Assembly (NCBI RefSeq): GCF_000521505.1
Contig: NZ_CP003915.1
Coordinates: 3,596,001-3,660,000, forward strand
Source of the DNA: Advenella mimigardefordensis DPN7
Lineage (GTDB): Bacteria > Pseudomonadota > Gammaproteobacteria > Burkholderiales > Burkholderiaceae_B
Length of the DNA: 64,000 nt
Direction of reading: 5' to 3'
Shown here: positions 1 to 9,012 of the stretch, one piece after another
Position numbering within the stretch: the stretch's first letter is position 1
Layout of the letters: each line of letters starts with the position of its first letter
Translations under genes and position numbers: made by a program
Notes under the pieces: model-generated
Seen by the model: only the letters and a program-made list of their open reading frames with translations
Told to the model about the DNA's origin: nothing
Database searches by the model: none

Positions 1-159
1 ATCGGCGTCGACACGGAACAGGCCGATGCGATGCCCGTTCACCGTAATGCCGTGGCAATCCCCTTCTGCGAAAAGAGATTCAAGTTCGCCTGCCTTATAC
101 CATTGAATGGCATGTTCCTGCACATCGGCGGCGCTTTCGGAAAGTTGGTCACAGATCAT
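1..159 (-). CDS. Rieske-type ferredoxin, N-terminal part (cut by window start)
   Basis: Only the first 53 codons are in the window. The visible protein has the opening pattern of small Rieske ferredoxins: a Trp-Tyr-Lys start strand, an acidic loop and then a strand pattern ending in GHRIGLFRVDAD, which in that family lies just before the first Cys-His pair. The cysteine and histidine ligands lie beyond the edge, so the assignment rests on this short stretch and on context. The start ATG overlaps the stop of the SnoaL-like gene as ATGA, which indicates translational coupling. It would pass electrons from the FAD reductase to the oxygenase of the same operon. Confidence 0.55.
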   Translation of the reverse strand, partial: MICDQLSESAADVQEHAIQWYKAGELESLFAEGDCHGITVNGHRIGLFRVDAD

Positions 160-758
160 GATAGCTCACTATCGGTAATAGAGTGGTTGAATAATGGATT
201 GGCTGATGCGGTATGCGCACGTGAAGACACCAGAGCATCCAGCGCAGCAAGGTTTTGAGCCAATGGCAGCGATGCCAGCCCCAGTGAACACATATGCAAT
301 TGTTCGAATTGCATAAAGCAGCAACGCCACTGCTGATCCTGTTCTAGCCGGTAACGCTCTGTTGTGGTTGCGCCCAGAATGATGACATCACCATCATCTT
401 CACGCAGCGCCAGTTGCCACAGGCGCCAGGCGGCACTTGCCTGATTATCATTTACATCAATATGCGCACTGGTGTAATAATGCATGGCAAAGCGCCACGG
501 CGACCGCATGAACCACTGCGTCAACTGTTCGCGACCGCAAATATCACCGCCAAACCCGTCACCGCCGGCCCATACCACATCCTCGGTGAAACACATGGCC
601 TGTTCGTGGGCAACCTGCCTGAGCGCTTCGCTTTCAAGACGTTGATAATGCGGAGTATATTTGGCATCCGCCAGAGCACCATAACGCGCTTTGAGCGCAC
701 GAATAGCCTCGACAGCCTCCAGGCGAGCCAGCCGTGATTGCAGGTCCTGAACATTCAT
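156..758 (-). CDS. SnoaL/NTF2-like protein of the oxygenase operon
   Basis: This 200-residue protein has the cone-fold pattern of the SnoaL_4 group: an N-terminal helix (LEAVEAIRALKARYGALAD), a CFTEDVVWAGG strand, a central MHYYTSAHIDVNDNQASA segment and a WRLW-containing strand. Many such proteins sit next to Rieske oxygenases and act as beta-like subunits or as dehydratases/isomerases. Here it overlaps the reductase gene by 4 bp and the ferredoxin gene by 4 bp, so it is an integral operon member. Whether it is a small structural subunit of the oxygenase or a separate enzyme cannot be told from sequence alone. Confidence 0.7.
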   Translation of the reverse strand: MNVQDLQSRLARLEAVEAIRALKARYGALADAKYTPHYQRLESEALRQVAHEQAMCFTEDVVWAGGDGFGGDICGREQLTQWFMRSPWRFAMHYYTSAHIDVNDNQASAAWRLWQLALREDDGDVIILGATTTERYRLEQDQQWRCCFMQFEQLHMCSLGLASLPLAQNLAALDALVSSRAHTASANPLFNHSITDSELS

Positions 759-1990
759 GATTGCAGCGCTTTAAAAGGAATGCTGCTGTCTGCTGCGCGC
801 TCAGCCGAAATTGTCGCCGACTCCCTTACCAGTGGCTCCAGATGTTTCCTGTCCCGGGCACGATTGATCAGCACAGCGCCTATCAACCGCTCTTCACGCA
901 TCATCAGAACAGCAGACGGATTGGCATCGGCGTCGCGGCGAACAATGTCCTGTGCCCCCGCCAGAGGAAAGCCAAGCACCTGAATATTGGCATCGAACTG
1001 ATCGGTCCACATCCAGGGGGTTTCCTGATACGGTTCGCTGCGACCCATAATGAACTGGGCAACCGCAAGCGACTGATTTTCAGCATTACGCCAGGTTTCC
1101 TGACGCACATGACGCTGGTACATCGGGTGATAGGTCAATGCCACATCGCCAGCCGCATAACACCAGGGAGCGACCGGACTGGTGCAATCAACCCCAATGG
1201 GAATACCATCTGCATTGGCAATGCCCGAGCCTTCAAGAAAGTCCACGGCACAATCGATGCCAACGGCAATCAGCACCAGATCCGCGGCTATGCTGGCGTG
1301 GTCGTCACCCTGCGCGATCTCGACACTCAGCGCGTCCGATGTCGGCACAATGGCGTTGACCTGTACTCCGGTACGGATGACACAACCCTTATCTTCGTGC
1401 ACCGACCGTAGCCACTGACTTACTGAACGAGGCAGGCAGCGGGCCAGCACATGCTCACCTGCTTCCAGAACGGTAACATTTGCCCCCATCTGCCGGGCAC
1501 TGGCAGCCACCTCCATGCCAATGACACCCGCCCCCACAACAACGACATTGCTGGCGCTTTCGATCGCGGACCGAAGGGCAAGACTATCCTCTATCGTTCT
1601 TAAGGTAAACACATTGGGTAATGTCGCACCGGGTATCCGTGGCAATCGTGCCCGTCCGCCTGTTGCCACGACCAGTTTGTCGAACTCAAGCTCACGGCCA
1701 CCTTCAAGCACAAGCCGCTTTTTTTCAGAATCCAGTGAGCTGGCCTTACCACTCACGTATTGAACCTGGCTTTCGTCACTCCAGAAAGCAGCAGGCGCGA
1801 GCGCCAGCTCATCAATCTGACGCTGGCCCTTAAGGACTTCCTTGGATAAGGCTGGCCGTTCGTATGGCAAATGTGGCTCATCACCTATCAACGTCAATTG
1901 CCCGGCAAAGCCCAGTGAGCGTAAATGCTGTACGACCCGACCACCAGCATGCCCCGCGCCGACCACGACCACATGCTCCCGGGTACTCAT
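755..1990 (-). CDS. FAD-dependent NAD(P)H:ferredoxin reductase
   Basis: A 411-residue pyridine-nucleotide-disulfide-type flavoprotein of the ferredoxin-reductase kind found with Rieske oxygenases (HcaD/BphA4-like). The N-terminal FAD site reads VVVGAGHAGGRVVQHL near residue 8, the NAD site VVVGAGVIGMEVAASA near residue 150, and the second FAD motif is CYAAGDVA near residue 285. There is no redox-active Cys pair, which fits ferredoxin reductases rather than disulfide reductases. It overlaps both neighbours by 4 bp (ATGA). Inferred role: first electron carrier of the three-component oxygenase, handing electrons to the ferredoxin at the window edge. Confidence 0.85.
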   Translation of the reverse strand: MSTREHVVVVGAGHAGGRVVQHLRSLGFAGQLTLIGDEPHLPYERPALSKEVLKGQRQIDELALAPAAFWSDESQVQYVSGKASSLDSEKKRLVLEGGRELEFDKLVVATGGRARLPRIPGATLPNVFTLRTIEDSLALRSAIESASNVVVVGAGVIGMEVAASARQMGANVTVLEAGEHVLARCLPRSVSQWLRSVHEDKGCVIRTGVQVNAIVPTSDALSVEIAQGDDHASIAADLVLIAVGIDCAVDFLEGSGIANADGIPIGVDCTSPVAPWCYAAGDVALTYHPMYQRHVRQETWRNAENQSLAVAQFIMGRSEPYQETPWMWTDQFDANIQVLGFPLAGAQDIVRRDADANPSAVLMMREERLIGAVLINRARDRKHLEPLVRESATISAERAADSSIPFKALQS

Positions 1991-2367
1991 AGCGCAGCTC
2001 CGCTTTGGTTCTCCAGACTGGCTCGATTGACCACGCGGTATAGACGACCTTCGGCTGAATCACAGGTCCAGGTACGCGCGGCGCCCGGAGGAATAATGAT
2101 GCCTTCGCCTCTGGACAATTGGTAATGTTCATCGGCGGCCACTATCGTAAACTGCCCGCTCAGGACAGCACCCACCTCTTCACCTGCCACCAGTGCCTCA
2201 CAAGTGACCGTCTCCCCGACCTGCATGGTGTGAATCGATACATCGAAGGCATCACCCCGGGAGCGGGCGACAGCTGAAGATGTATTTGTATGACCGGCAA
2301 CGGAGACGGCCTGGCAATGCTTCTCCGTATTTTCTGTCAACGCTTGCTGCTCCGGGACGTGACTCAT
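1987..2367 (-). CDS. cupin-domain protein 1
   Basis: A 126-residue single-domain cupin: a motif-1-like stretch (VGETVTCEALVAGEEVGAVLSG) and a motif-2 end (LSRGEGIIIPPGAARTW). The metal-binding His residues of classical cupins are largely replaced, so a catalytic metal site is doubtful and a binding or sensor role is possible. It lies between another cupin gene and the reductase gene, with 4-bp overlaps on both sides, so all three are co-translated. Substrate unknown. The N-terminal 30 residues are low in conserved features. Confidence 0.7.
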   Translation of the reverse strand: MSHVPEQQALTENTEKHCQAVSVAGHTNTSSAVARSRGDAFDVSIHTMQVGETVTCEALVAGEEVGAVLSGQFTIVAADEHYQLSRGEGIIIPPGAARTWTCDSAEGRLYRVVNRASLENQSGAAL

Positions 2368-2780
2368 TTTGCGCCCTCCCGATCAGCCAGCGGATAGTAT
2401 GGAACGGTATCTTCTGCTCCGTACTCCTTGCGTGCCGGGGTCACGACGTTCAGCCGCATGCTTATACCCTCGGGCTCGAAACGGTTGCTGCCGTAATGCA
2501 TTAGCTCGGCCGGGATAATCAGCGCATCACCCTGCTCCATGACGTTCTCCCGGTCCCCGGACACACCCATGCCTTCGAATACGGAACAGGCGCCGGAAAA
2601 CTGGAGCGACGCTTCTTCACCATGATTGTGCGCCTTGGCCGGCAGATTTTTACCCGCGGTTTCGACAAACTTGACTACCGCCACGCTCATGCTCTCTCCG
2701 AACATGTGTTTCATATATAGACCATCAGCAACCACTTCCTTGAGATTATGGTCGATGGCAAAGACACGACACTTAGGCAT
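2364..2780 (-). CDS. cupin-domain protein 2
   Basis: A 138-residue cupin with a better preserved metal site than its neighbour: AKAHNHGEEASLQFSG contains the His-x-His...Glu pattern of motif 1, and DALIIPAELMHYGSNRF carries the motif-2 His. It could bind a metal and act on, or sense, an intermediate of the pathway. A Shine-Dalgarno-like GGAGG precedes the ATG. It follows the 127-aa gene and overlaps the next cupin gene by 4 bp. A pair of consecutive cupins in a Rieske operon is uncommon; it may be a duplicated binding domain or a two-subunit enzyme. Confidence 0.75.
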   Translation of the reverse strand: MPKCRVFAIDHNLKEVVADGLYMKHMFGESMSVAVVKFVETAGKNLPAKAHNHGEEASLQFSGACSVFEGMGVSGDRENVMEQGDALIIPAELMHYGSNRFEPEGISMRLNVVTPARKEYGAEDTVPYYPLADREGAK

Positions 2781-2810
2781 TGTTTACCTCCTGAAAATGA
2801 ATCACCTGAC

Positions 2811-3194
2811 CTACAATGCAGGCGCGAGTTTGAAAGCGGAATCGGCAATAAAGCGACGCGGATCGAAGCCATCAATCACTGCCTGCTGTCCATAGAACTC
2901 AATCGCCGGGGCGACTTCCGCGAGCGCGAGCACCATGCTCATCAAAGCCTGCGCTTGCTCCGGCAATGGCTCCTGCTCAAAGGTATCCAGATAGGCAAGT
3001 GCGTCATCCAGTTGCGCAAGCATTGCCTGAGAGAACGCCTCGATATCCTGCATGGACGAACGGTGGCGCATATCGTTACGCAGGGTCTCTGTTGCCAGAG
3101 CCCATTGTTTATAGTCGTTAAGAGATGAAAACTGTTCTGGCAACGTAACCGGACGATTGCCTTTTAGCCCATCAATATTGATCTTTTTTTCCAT
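2811..3194 (-). CDS. small helical protein of the oxygenase operon, function unknown
   Basis: A 127-residue, mostly helical, acidic protein without cysteines; I do not recognise its family. It lies 15 bp downstream of the oxygenase gene and 30 bp upstream of the second cupin, on the same strand, so it belongs to the operon. A conserved-looking C-terminal part (IEFYGQQAVIDGFDPRRFIAD) suggests a defined fold rather than a linker. Possible roles are an accessory subunit or a small pathway enzyme; nothing in the sequence decides between them. Confidence 0.6.
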   Translation of the reverse strand: MEKKINIDGLKGNRPVTLPEQFSSLNDYKQWALATETLRNDMRHRSSMQDIEAFSQAMLAQLDDALAYLDTFEQEPLPEQAQALMSMVLALAEVAPAIEFYGQQAVIDGFDPRRFIADSAFKLAPAL

Positions 3195-3209
3195 GATTAT
3201 TCCTTAGTG

Positions 3210-4487
3210 TTAGGCCGCCTGTGCCTCGGTGAGCAAACGATCCACAACGTGGGCTCCGTGCCGCACCAGTATTTCGCTGTCCTGCAGAATCATGAAGCGC
3301 TTGGCGCCTGTCTCTGCTGCGGCCTGGGTGCGCTCCAGTGTGCTCATATCTTCCAGAAGCACATCACGTAACACCACTTTCATATACTCCAGGAAGAATC
3401 GGCCACCGGCCGTTGTCATCTCGGGGTAATACACACGGCCTTCGAACAGAATTTTGTTGTGAGCGATCGGGCGGAACGTGTAGGCCTGGTAGTAATTCGG
3501 ACGCAGCGATACATAGAAATCAGGAAAGATCACATTAATATCAAATAACCAGTTTTTGCTTTTGGTCCAGTTAACACCTTCAGGCAGCGCGTCCAGCGGA
3601 AACTGGTGTCGTGCACTGCCCATGCCGGCGCGGAGTGCCGCAGCGGCAATGGGTCGCTGACCACCCGACTCCGACAGCGCTTCTGCAGCAGCAGCACCAC
3701 CGCTAGTCACGGCTTTAGGGTTGCCATAAACTGATTTCTGGTTGCCGGCAAGCGAAAGACGCCGGTGCAGGTCACCGCAAATGGCGTCCAGCGGACGCAT
3801 GCTGCCACCGTCGCCTTTATCAATTGCATCTGCAATAGATTTTCCGTGAATATAGGCAACGTGATATGCCTCCTGAAACGCGTCGAGCGCCAGTTTCCAG
3901 TTGCAGTTAACCACACTGGTCCATTGGAATCCGCAAGTGAGCTTATCGAATGGATAACCCTCGATATCTGCAAAGACCGGGCGCATGAATTCGCTGAGGG
4001 ACTGCTCGGGATTTCGCTGCATATTCACAAAGACAAAACCCTGCCACACTTCACAGGACACCTGAGACAAGCCATATTCCTTGCGGTCCAGATCGAAGAA
4101 ACACTCTTCTTCAGGGACGCCGGTCAGATTTCCGTTCAGGTCATAAGCCCAGCCGTGGAATTTGCAAAAGAATTTCCGGGTGTTTCCGCATTTTTCATAC
4201 ATGATCTGATTCATGCGGTGTGCACATACATTATGAAATGCATTGATTTCGCCCTGCTTATTACGCACCACGATAATTTCGGTGTCGCAGACTTCAAGTT
4301 CTTTGACGAAGAAATCACCTGCATTGGGAATCTCTTCCACGCGACCGATTTGAAGCCAGGTTTTCTTGAAAATCTGCTCTTTTTCACGCTCGTAATATTC
4401 CGGTGAAATATAGGGCTCGACCGGGACTGGACCTTTGCCTAATTCCGGGTACCGATCAGTAAAGAAAGTCTCTTGGGTTGTCATCAT
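3210..4487 (-). CDS. Rieske-type aromatic ring-hydroxylating oxygenase, alpha subunit
   Basis: A 425-residue oxygenase component. The Rieske [2Fe-2S] ligands are C88 and H90 (CAHRMN) and C108 and H111 (FCKFHGW). The mononuclear iron site follows in DAFQEAYHVAYIHG, with H209 and H214 in the usual H-x4-H spacing. Length is normal for large subunits. It is the first gene of a leftward operon with the 127-aa protein, two cupins, reductase, SnoaL-like protein and ferredoxin. AAGGA precedes the start. Upstream lies the AT-rich operator-like motif also found before other genes of this region. Known for the family: dioxygenation or demethylation of aromatic rings. The substrate is not predictable from sequence alone. 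Confidence 0.92.
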   Translation of the reverse strand: MMTTQETFFTDRYPELGKGPVPVEPYISPEYYEREKEQIFKKTWLQIGRVEEIPNAGDFFVKELEVCDTEIIVVRNKQGEINAFHNVCAHRMNQIMYEKCGNTRKFFCKFHGWAYDLNGNLTGVPEEECFFDLDRKEYGLSQVSCEVWQGFVFVNMQRNPEQSLSEFMRPVFADIEGYPFDKLTCGFQWTSVVNCNWKLALDAFQEAYHVAYIHGKSIADAIDKGDGGSMRPLDAICGDLHRRLSLAGNQKSVYGNPKAVTSGGAAAAEALSESGGQRPIAAAALRAGMGSARHQFPLDALPEGVNWTKSKNWLFDINVIFPDFYVSLRPNYYQAYTFRPIAHNKILFEGRVYYPEMTTAGGRFFLEYMKVVLRDVLLEDMSTLERTQAAAETGAKRFMILQDSEILVRHGAHVVDRLLTEAQAA

Positions 4488-4518
4488 TGCGTCCTTTGAA
4501 AGCCGTTAAAGCGATTTT

Positions 4519-4560
4519 ATTCATTTAATAATGAATGCAATTCTATTTTTAAAATTAACA
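4519..4560. promoter_or_regulatory. palindrome and AT-rich motif upstream of the oxygenase operon
   Basis: ATTCATT-TAAT-AATGAAT (4519-4536) is a 7-bp-arm inverted repeat. From 4527 it continues into GAATGCAATTCTATTTTT and an AAAATTAACA end, a stretch that recurs with few differences at 10894-10928 upstream of the pyrK-like gene. It lies between the divergent oxygenase and TetR genes, so it is a good candidate for the TetR operator and shared promoter. Confidence 0.55.
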
Positions 4561-4779
4561 TGCGTCAAGTGGCTTTAATGTGATTTGTCCGATTTGAGAC
4601 TAGGGTAAACACTGAATCAAGTTAATCAAGACACCATTTGTCCCGAAAAATTACGGCCTTGCAGCGCTACAGGAAAATAGGCACTTGTTCGCTGCCAGAC
4701 CCAAATACCTGTCTCATTGCTTGCTAGCGGTTAAAATCGACTCGCTTTCATCTGGGAATACTATTGAGGAGTTTTTTTT

Positions 4780-5427
4780 GTGCCACAGGTAAAAAAGGAA
4801 GAAGTACGTCAGGCCATCCTTGCTGCCGCGTTCGATTTGTTTTGTCGTAAAGGCTATACAGCCACGACGATGGCGGAGCTCGCACGTACCGCTGGCATGA
4901 CCGTGGCCAACATCTACATCTACTTTGATTCTAAGCTGTTGATTTTTTACGAAATCTATACCCCGTGGCTGCTTGCTCGCATCGATCTGCTAAGAGAGTC
5001 TGTCCGCAAATTTCCAACGGCCCGCACCCGCCTGCAACGTATTTTCCTGGGCTTATGGGAAGACATTCCTGCAGCAGATCATTCTTTTGCCAACGCGATG
5101 ATTGAAGCGCTTTCTACCGCACCCCGTCAGACGCTGAAACCCAACAACCTGTTGAGTCAATGCGAAAGCGCCATTACCGAGCTCATTCTCGAATGCCTGC
5201 CTCCTGAGCGCATTCACATCGCACAAAACGATCTGCTCGCACATGTGCTTTGGATGGCTTATGACGGATTTGCCATCAATGGACGCATGGATGACAAGCG
5301 TGACATGGATGCGATTGCCAATCTGATGACCGACCTGCTACTGGGTGCGTCCGCAAGTGATCTCCCGGAAACCTCACCCAAAACACGCAACGGCTCAACA
5401 AAAAAAAAGCTCAGACCGTCTGAATAA
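4780..5427 (+). CDS. TetR/AcrR-family transcriptional regulator
   Basis: A 215-residue TetR-type regulator that starts with GTG; TGAGGAG lies 8 nt upstream. The N-terminal helix-turn-helix is clear: AILAAAFDLFCRKGYTATTMAELARTAGMTVANIYIYF, about residues 10-50. The C-terminal ligand-binding part is divergent, as usual. It is transcribed away from the Rieske operon across a 290-bp intergenic region holding a palindrome. Inferred: it represses the oxygenase operon, and through similar sites also the permease and the pyrD/K-like genes, until a pathway compound binds. The C-terminus ends in a basic, Lys-rich tail. Confidence 0.85.
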   Translation: MPQVKKEEVRQAILAAAFDLFCRKGYTATTMAELARTAGMTVANIYIYFDSKLLIFYEIYTPWLLARIDLLRESVRKFPTARTRLQRIFLGLWEDIPAADHSFANAMIEALSTAPRQTLKPNNLLSQCESAITELILECLPPERIHIAQNDLLAHVLWMAYDGFAINGRMDDKRDMDAIANLMTDLLLGASASDLPETSPKTRNGSTKKKLRPSE

Positions 5428-5845
5428 GCCGGACCGATAGACAACCCGTATGCCTGACGTTTCGACCAGAGATGGAATCCATTCCTCTCTGCCGTTTGCC
5501 GCGAACCCATCCTGGAGAACACGTTAAGTAGTGGCCGCAAGGTGCTTTTAGCCGCTACTCGTATATCCGTCATGAAGCGCTTTGAATCGACCTCGGGCAA
5601 ACACATCCTCCCCTCCTGGCAATTGCCTTCGCACCACAATTGAACATACCCGTAGCGATTGCTGCGCGCTTGCAGTGCATGCGCCCGGCGAACGCAATCG
5701 GCCGCTTTCATCAACACAGGGTTTATACGGATATTTATTGATTTAAAAATGAATGATACTTTTTATTAAATATTCAGTTTGTACTATCACGCACCTTATG
5801 GCGCGTTCCTTTTTATTTTGATGAATACACACCCAGGAGTTTTTT
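5428..5845. other. intergenic region with operator-like site
   Basis: 418 bp between the TetR gene and the permease gene. I see no convincing gene here; an open minus-strand frame overlapping the TetR 3' end has no recognisable features. At 5741-5776 an AT-rich stretch with AAAAATGAATGATAC and ATTAAATATTCA resembles the motif upstream of the oxygenase operon and lies about 70 bp before the permease start, so it is likely the permease's regulatory site. Confidence 0.4.
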
Positions 5846-7216
5846 ATGCATATCCCGAGCACTGCGGAACCCTCCGGTGTCGTGCCCCCTAAAACCTCGA
5901 TACTCGTCCTTATTCTCTGCTGGATCACGATCCTGGCAGAAGGATACGACATAGGCATCATGGGCACGATTGTTCCAGCATTAATGAATGATCCTCAATG
6001 GCGGTTAACGCCGATGGAAATTGGCCAGTTGAGCAGTGCAGCGCTGGCCGGCACGCTCATCGGCGCTTATTTTATCAGTCCCCTGAGCGACCTGTATGGA
6101 CGCAAGAAACTGCTCATTGCCTGTGTCATCCTGTTTTCGGTTTCCATGCTATTTGCCGCATGGGCGCCAACACCTGAAATATTCGCGCTTGTGCGCGCTA
6201 TCGGCGGCCTGGGATTGGGCGGCGTGATCTCTGTCGCAGCAGCACTCACTGTGGAATACTCGCCGCCTGGGCGACGCAATCTGAACTTTGCAATCATGTA
6301 TTCGGGCTACCCTATCGGCGCTGTCGTCGCAGCACTGGCGGGCATCGCCTTCATGGAAGAATACGGCTGGCACACCATTGTTCTGATTGGCGCCGCCCCA
6401 CTGCTTATTGTGCCGATATTGTGTTACTGGCTACCCGAGTCACTTGAGTATCTCGTATGGAAAGGTCATACCGCGAAGGCTGAGCGACTTTCGGAACGGC
6501 TTGGCGTAACGCTGCCCGCGACAACAAATCGAAATGCCGAAGTCAAGCACCCGATCAGAGAGATATTGCTCGAAGTATTTTCCGGCAAAAACCTACGCGG
6601 TACGATCTGCTTGTGGTCTGCGCAGTTTGCGGCCATCCTGGTGGTGTCAGGCTTGGGTACCTGGCTGCCCCAAATTATGCGTAGCTCTGGCTATGACCTG
6701 GGGTCCAGCCTATCGTTTTTTGCTGTATTCAATCTTGCTGCAGCAATTGGCGGTGTCGTCATTGGACGCATCTCCGACAAGCTGGGGCCGCGCAAAACGA
6801 TCAGTGGCGCCTTTGTGATCGGCGCTGCTTCAATTTTTGCATTGTCCCTGAACAACCCGTTGTGGGTGAACTATATACTCGTCGCACTCTCCGGATTCGG
6901 CAGTATTGCCGCCGCGCTTGTATTGCTGGGTTATATTACCAATTACTACGCTCCCTATGCCCGCGCCTCTGCTACGGGTTGGGCCGTTGGGGTAGGCAGG
7001 TTCGGTGCCATGACCGGCCCAATTCTGGGTGGTTATGTCGCAGGACTGAATGTCAGCCACCTCTGGAATTTTGCGATCTTCGCGCTCGCAGCCATCGCCG
7101 CTGCAATTGCAGTATTAGCCACGCCTGCAGGCCAAACCGAGTCGTCACCAGAGGGGTCGACTACGCCCAAGCAAGCATTTGGTTCACGCGTACCTGCCGG
7201 CACCACGGGAACATAA
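5846..7216 (+). CDS. MFS permease, aromatic acid:H+ symporter (AAHS) type
   Basis: A 456-residue, 12-helix major facilitator protein. The first segment contains WITILAEGYDIGIMGTIVPAL, where the acidic residue and the D-x-G-x-x-G pattern are typical of the aromatic acid:H+ symporter family (PcaK/BenK-like). The loop 2-3 signature is SPLSDLYGRKKLL. A strong AGGAG site precedes the ATG. It lies downstream of TetR in the catabolic region, so it probably imports the aromatic or heterocyclic acid attacked by the Rieske oxygenase. The soluble tail after about residue 430 is unremarkable. Confidence 0.88.
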   Translation: MHIPSTAEPSGVVPPKTSILVLILCWITILAEGYDIGIMGTIVPALMNDPQWRLTPMEIGQLSSAALAGTLIGAYFISPLSDLYGRKKLLIACVILFSVSMLFAAWAPTPEIFALVRAIGGLGLGGVISVAAALTVEYSPPGRRNLNFAIMYSGYPIGAVVAALAGIAFMEEYGWHTIVLIGAAPLLIVPILCYWLPESLEYLVWKGHTAKAERLSERLGVTLPATTNRNAEVKHPIREILLEVFSGKNLRGTICLWSAQFAAILVVSGLGTWLPQIMRSSGYDLGSSLSFFAVFNLAAAIGGVVIGRISDKLGPRKTISGAFVIGAASIFALSLNNPLWVNYILVALSGFGSIAAALVLLGYITNYYAPYARASATGWAVGVGRFGAMTGPILGGYVAGLNVSHLWNFAIFALAAIAAAIAVLATPAGQTESSPEGSTTPKQAFGSRVPAGTTGT

Positions 7217-7303
7217 GAAACAGATCGGCCGCCCCTTCTGGCGACGGCCGTTAAAACGAACCAGGCCCCTATCATCCGCCAGGGGCAAAAGGAAAGATTC
7301 AGC

Positions 7304-8017
7304 ATGAGCTTAGGTTTTGGACATATCGCACGCATCGGACATCTGTACCCATCCGGCGGCTTATGCGATTTCGAAATTCAGTTAATGGCGCCCTCAGGCG
7401 TGCAATTCATTACAACCCGTTTGCCATTTAGCTCTACCTCGCTGGAGAGTGACAAAGAGTTGATTGAAAATGTGGAATATCACAGCAAACTACTCGCAAC
7501 CGCAGATGTAGCACTCATCGCAATGAACTGCACTGCAGCAAGCATGGCAGTGGGCGCGCAATCAATCAACCAGCGTATCTCCTCTGCCACCGACAGGCCC
7601 AGCGTGACAACAACGGATGCCATCCTTGCTGCTTTAGCCGCGGTACCAGCCAGACGTGTTGCGCTAATGACTCCATATCCAAAAGAAGTTGTGGATATGG
7701 AGATTAAATTCTTAAATGAAAATGGTATAGAAGTTGTATCACAACTGTCCTATCCATGCACCACTCCAGTGCAGCAAGGCAGCTATTCCGCTTCCCATTG
7801 GGCTCAACTGAGTCAACAGCTGGACACCAGTAATGCGGATGTACTACTCATCAGTTGTGCAGGCATTCAAATAAGCAGTGTTATTAAAGAAATGGAGCGC
7901 ATGGGAAAGCCTGTCATCACGAGCAACCAGGCGCTGCTCTGGCACTGCTTACGCTTACTGAATATAGAACAGCGCCCGATCGGCTTTGGCAGATTGCTTG
8001 AGGGCGCCTACGATTGA
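7304..8017 (+). CDS. Asp/Glu racemase superfamily enzyme (maleate isomerase / arylmalonate decarboxylase-like)
   Basis: A 237-residue member of the group containing maleate cis-trans isomerase and arylmalonate decarboxylase. The start RIGHLYPSGGLCDFEIQLMAPSGV has the family opening, the first active-site region is AMNCTAASM with a Cys, and the second is LLISCAGIQISSV with the second Cys. The family-typical end GRLLEGAYD is present. Two cysteines favour isomerase or racemase chemistry over decarboxylation, which uses one. It follows the permease by 87 bp and precedes a terminator. Inferred role: cis-trans isomerisation of a ring-cleavage dicarboxylate, feeding central metabolism. Confidence 0.75.
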   Translation: MSLGFGHIARIGHLYPSGGLCDFEIQLMAPSGVQFITTRLPFSSTSLESDKELIENVEYHSKLLATADVALIAMNCTAASMAVGAQSINQRISSATDRPSVTTTDAILAALAAVPARRVALMTPYPKEVVDMEIKFLNENGIEVVSQLSYPCTTPVQQGSYSASHWAQLSQQLDTSNADVLLISCAGIQISSVIKEMERMGKPVITSNQALLWHCLRLLNIEQRPIGFGRLLEGAYD

Positions 8018-8141
8018 AGAGTCAGTAATGCTCTTTCCATTACATTTACGCCCTCACACTCATTTCTACCCATCGCCCATCGGTACAACAGGCAGTTCCA
8101 CTGCAGCAATCAGTACGCACTACTAAACAGACGTTCGATTC

Positions 8142-8175
8142 AAAAAAAGGCAAGCACTGATGCGCTTGCCTTTTT
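8142..8175. terminator. bidirectional rho-independent terminator
   Basis: AAAAAGGCAAGC and GCTTGCCTTTTT form a GC-containing hairpin with A- and T-tracts on both sides. It lies between the convergent racemase-like gene and the EthD-like gene and can end transcription from either side. Confidence 0.8.
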
Positions 8176-8235
8176 CCTGGCGCCTGGGCATTCCATACCC
8201 AGACGCGCAGATCTTTGCTCTGATACTAAACCAAC

Positions 8236-8934
8236 TCATTTCGTGACCGATGTCGTCAACATGGCAAAATGCCTATTCTCTCCCGTAAAGGCCGGGAATT
8301 TCTCAAAATCGGCGCGCATATCGTGCCGAACCGGTGAGTTGAGCGCCGCAGTAAGAACGTCAGGAGAGTCAAATACCAATTTATTGCGTTGCATATAGTT
8401 GGCTCTCTGCCACGAAAGCGCATCGATCCAGTCTACTCTCGTGTAAATTTCGATAGCGCGAATGCCTGGAAAAAACTTCATAATCTGAGGGTGATGGCTC
8501 AGGTAATAATTCAGCCAACTGAAGAAATCCTCGGCTTCGCCTGGATAATGCACCAGATAACTGCATTGCTGCGAGTCCAACAGATCCTCACGGGCTTCAA
8601 GCACTGGAAACGGACGACTCATCATCACCTGGTGCTCACATTCACAGGCCTGCAGGCTTGGCCATTGACCCAGATCATTCAGACCTTGCAGATAGCCATC
8701 TTCGGCCAGGTTTGTTTCCAGTTGCTGCAACTCCTGATAATAGGCTTCTACTACAAATACCGGGGAGTGACCGTCGTCTGTATAGTAGTCTTTCGCGGCT
8801 GACGGGGTATGGAAATGCGCCCGCAGCAGACCGGGAGAGTCAAGGATGAAGGAACGAAGACTTTGTTCATCGTCTGCGCTGATTCGGCTAGCGGCATCAG
8901 CACTGCGAAAGGTAAGAATATGTACGAAATTCAT
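8236..8934 (-). CDS. EthD-like (dimeric alpha-beta barrel) protein
   Basis: A 232-residue protein that appears to hold two ferredoxin-like alpha/beta barrel halves of the EthD type: the first half starts MNFVHILTFRSADAAS with a later VFVVEAYYQELQQLE, the second starts YLVHYPGEAEDFFSWLNYY with IRAIEIYTRVDW. EthD-like proteins often accompany oxygenases and ring-cleavage enzymes without a fixed chemistry. I chose ATG 8934 over an upstream in-frame start because the fold begins there and AGGT lies before it. It is the last gene of the leftward pyrK/pyrD-like group, 78 bp after pyrD-like. Role in the pathway unknown. Confidence 0.6.
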   Translation of the reverse strand: MNFVHILTFRSADAASRISADDEQSLRSFILDSPGLLRAHFHTPSAAKDYYTDDGHSPVFVVEAYYQELQQLETNLAEDGYLQGLNDLGQWPSLQACECEHQVMMSRPFPVLEAREDLLDSQQCSYLVHYPGEAEDFFSWLNYYLSHHPQIMKFFPGIRAIEIYTRVDWIDALSWQRANYMQRNKLVFDSPDVLTAALNSPVRHDMRADFEKFPAFTGENRHFAMLTTSVTK

Positions 8935-9012
8935 GAATATTACCTGGTTGATCAAAATTGAAGAATGCATGTCTTTATTTCATGCGCAATATTACTAACC
9001 GCCCATAAGCGC

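Noticed and set aside
5259..5717. 152-codon minus-strand frame between TetR and the permease
   Set aside because: It overlaps the TetR 3' end, has no clear ribosome site and no recognised family.
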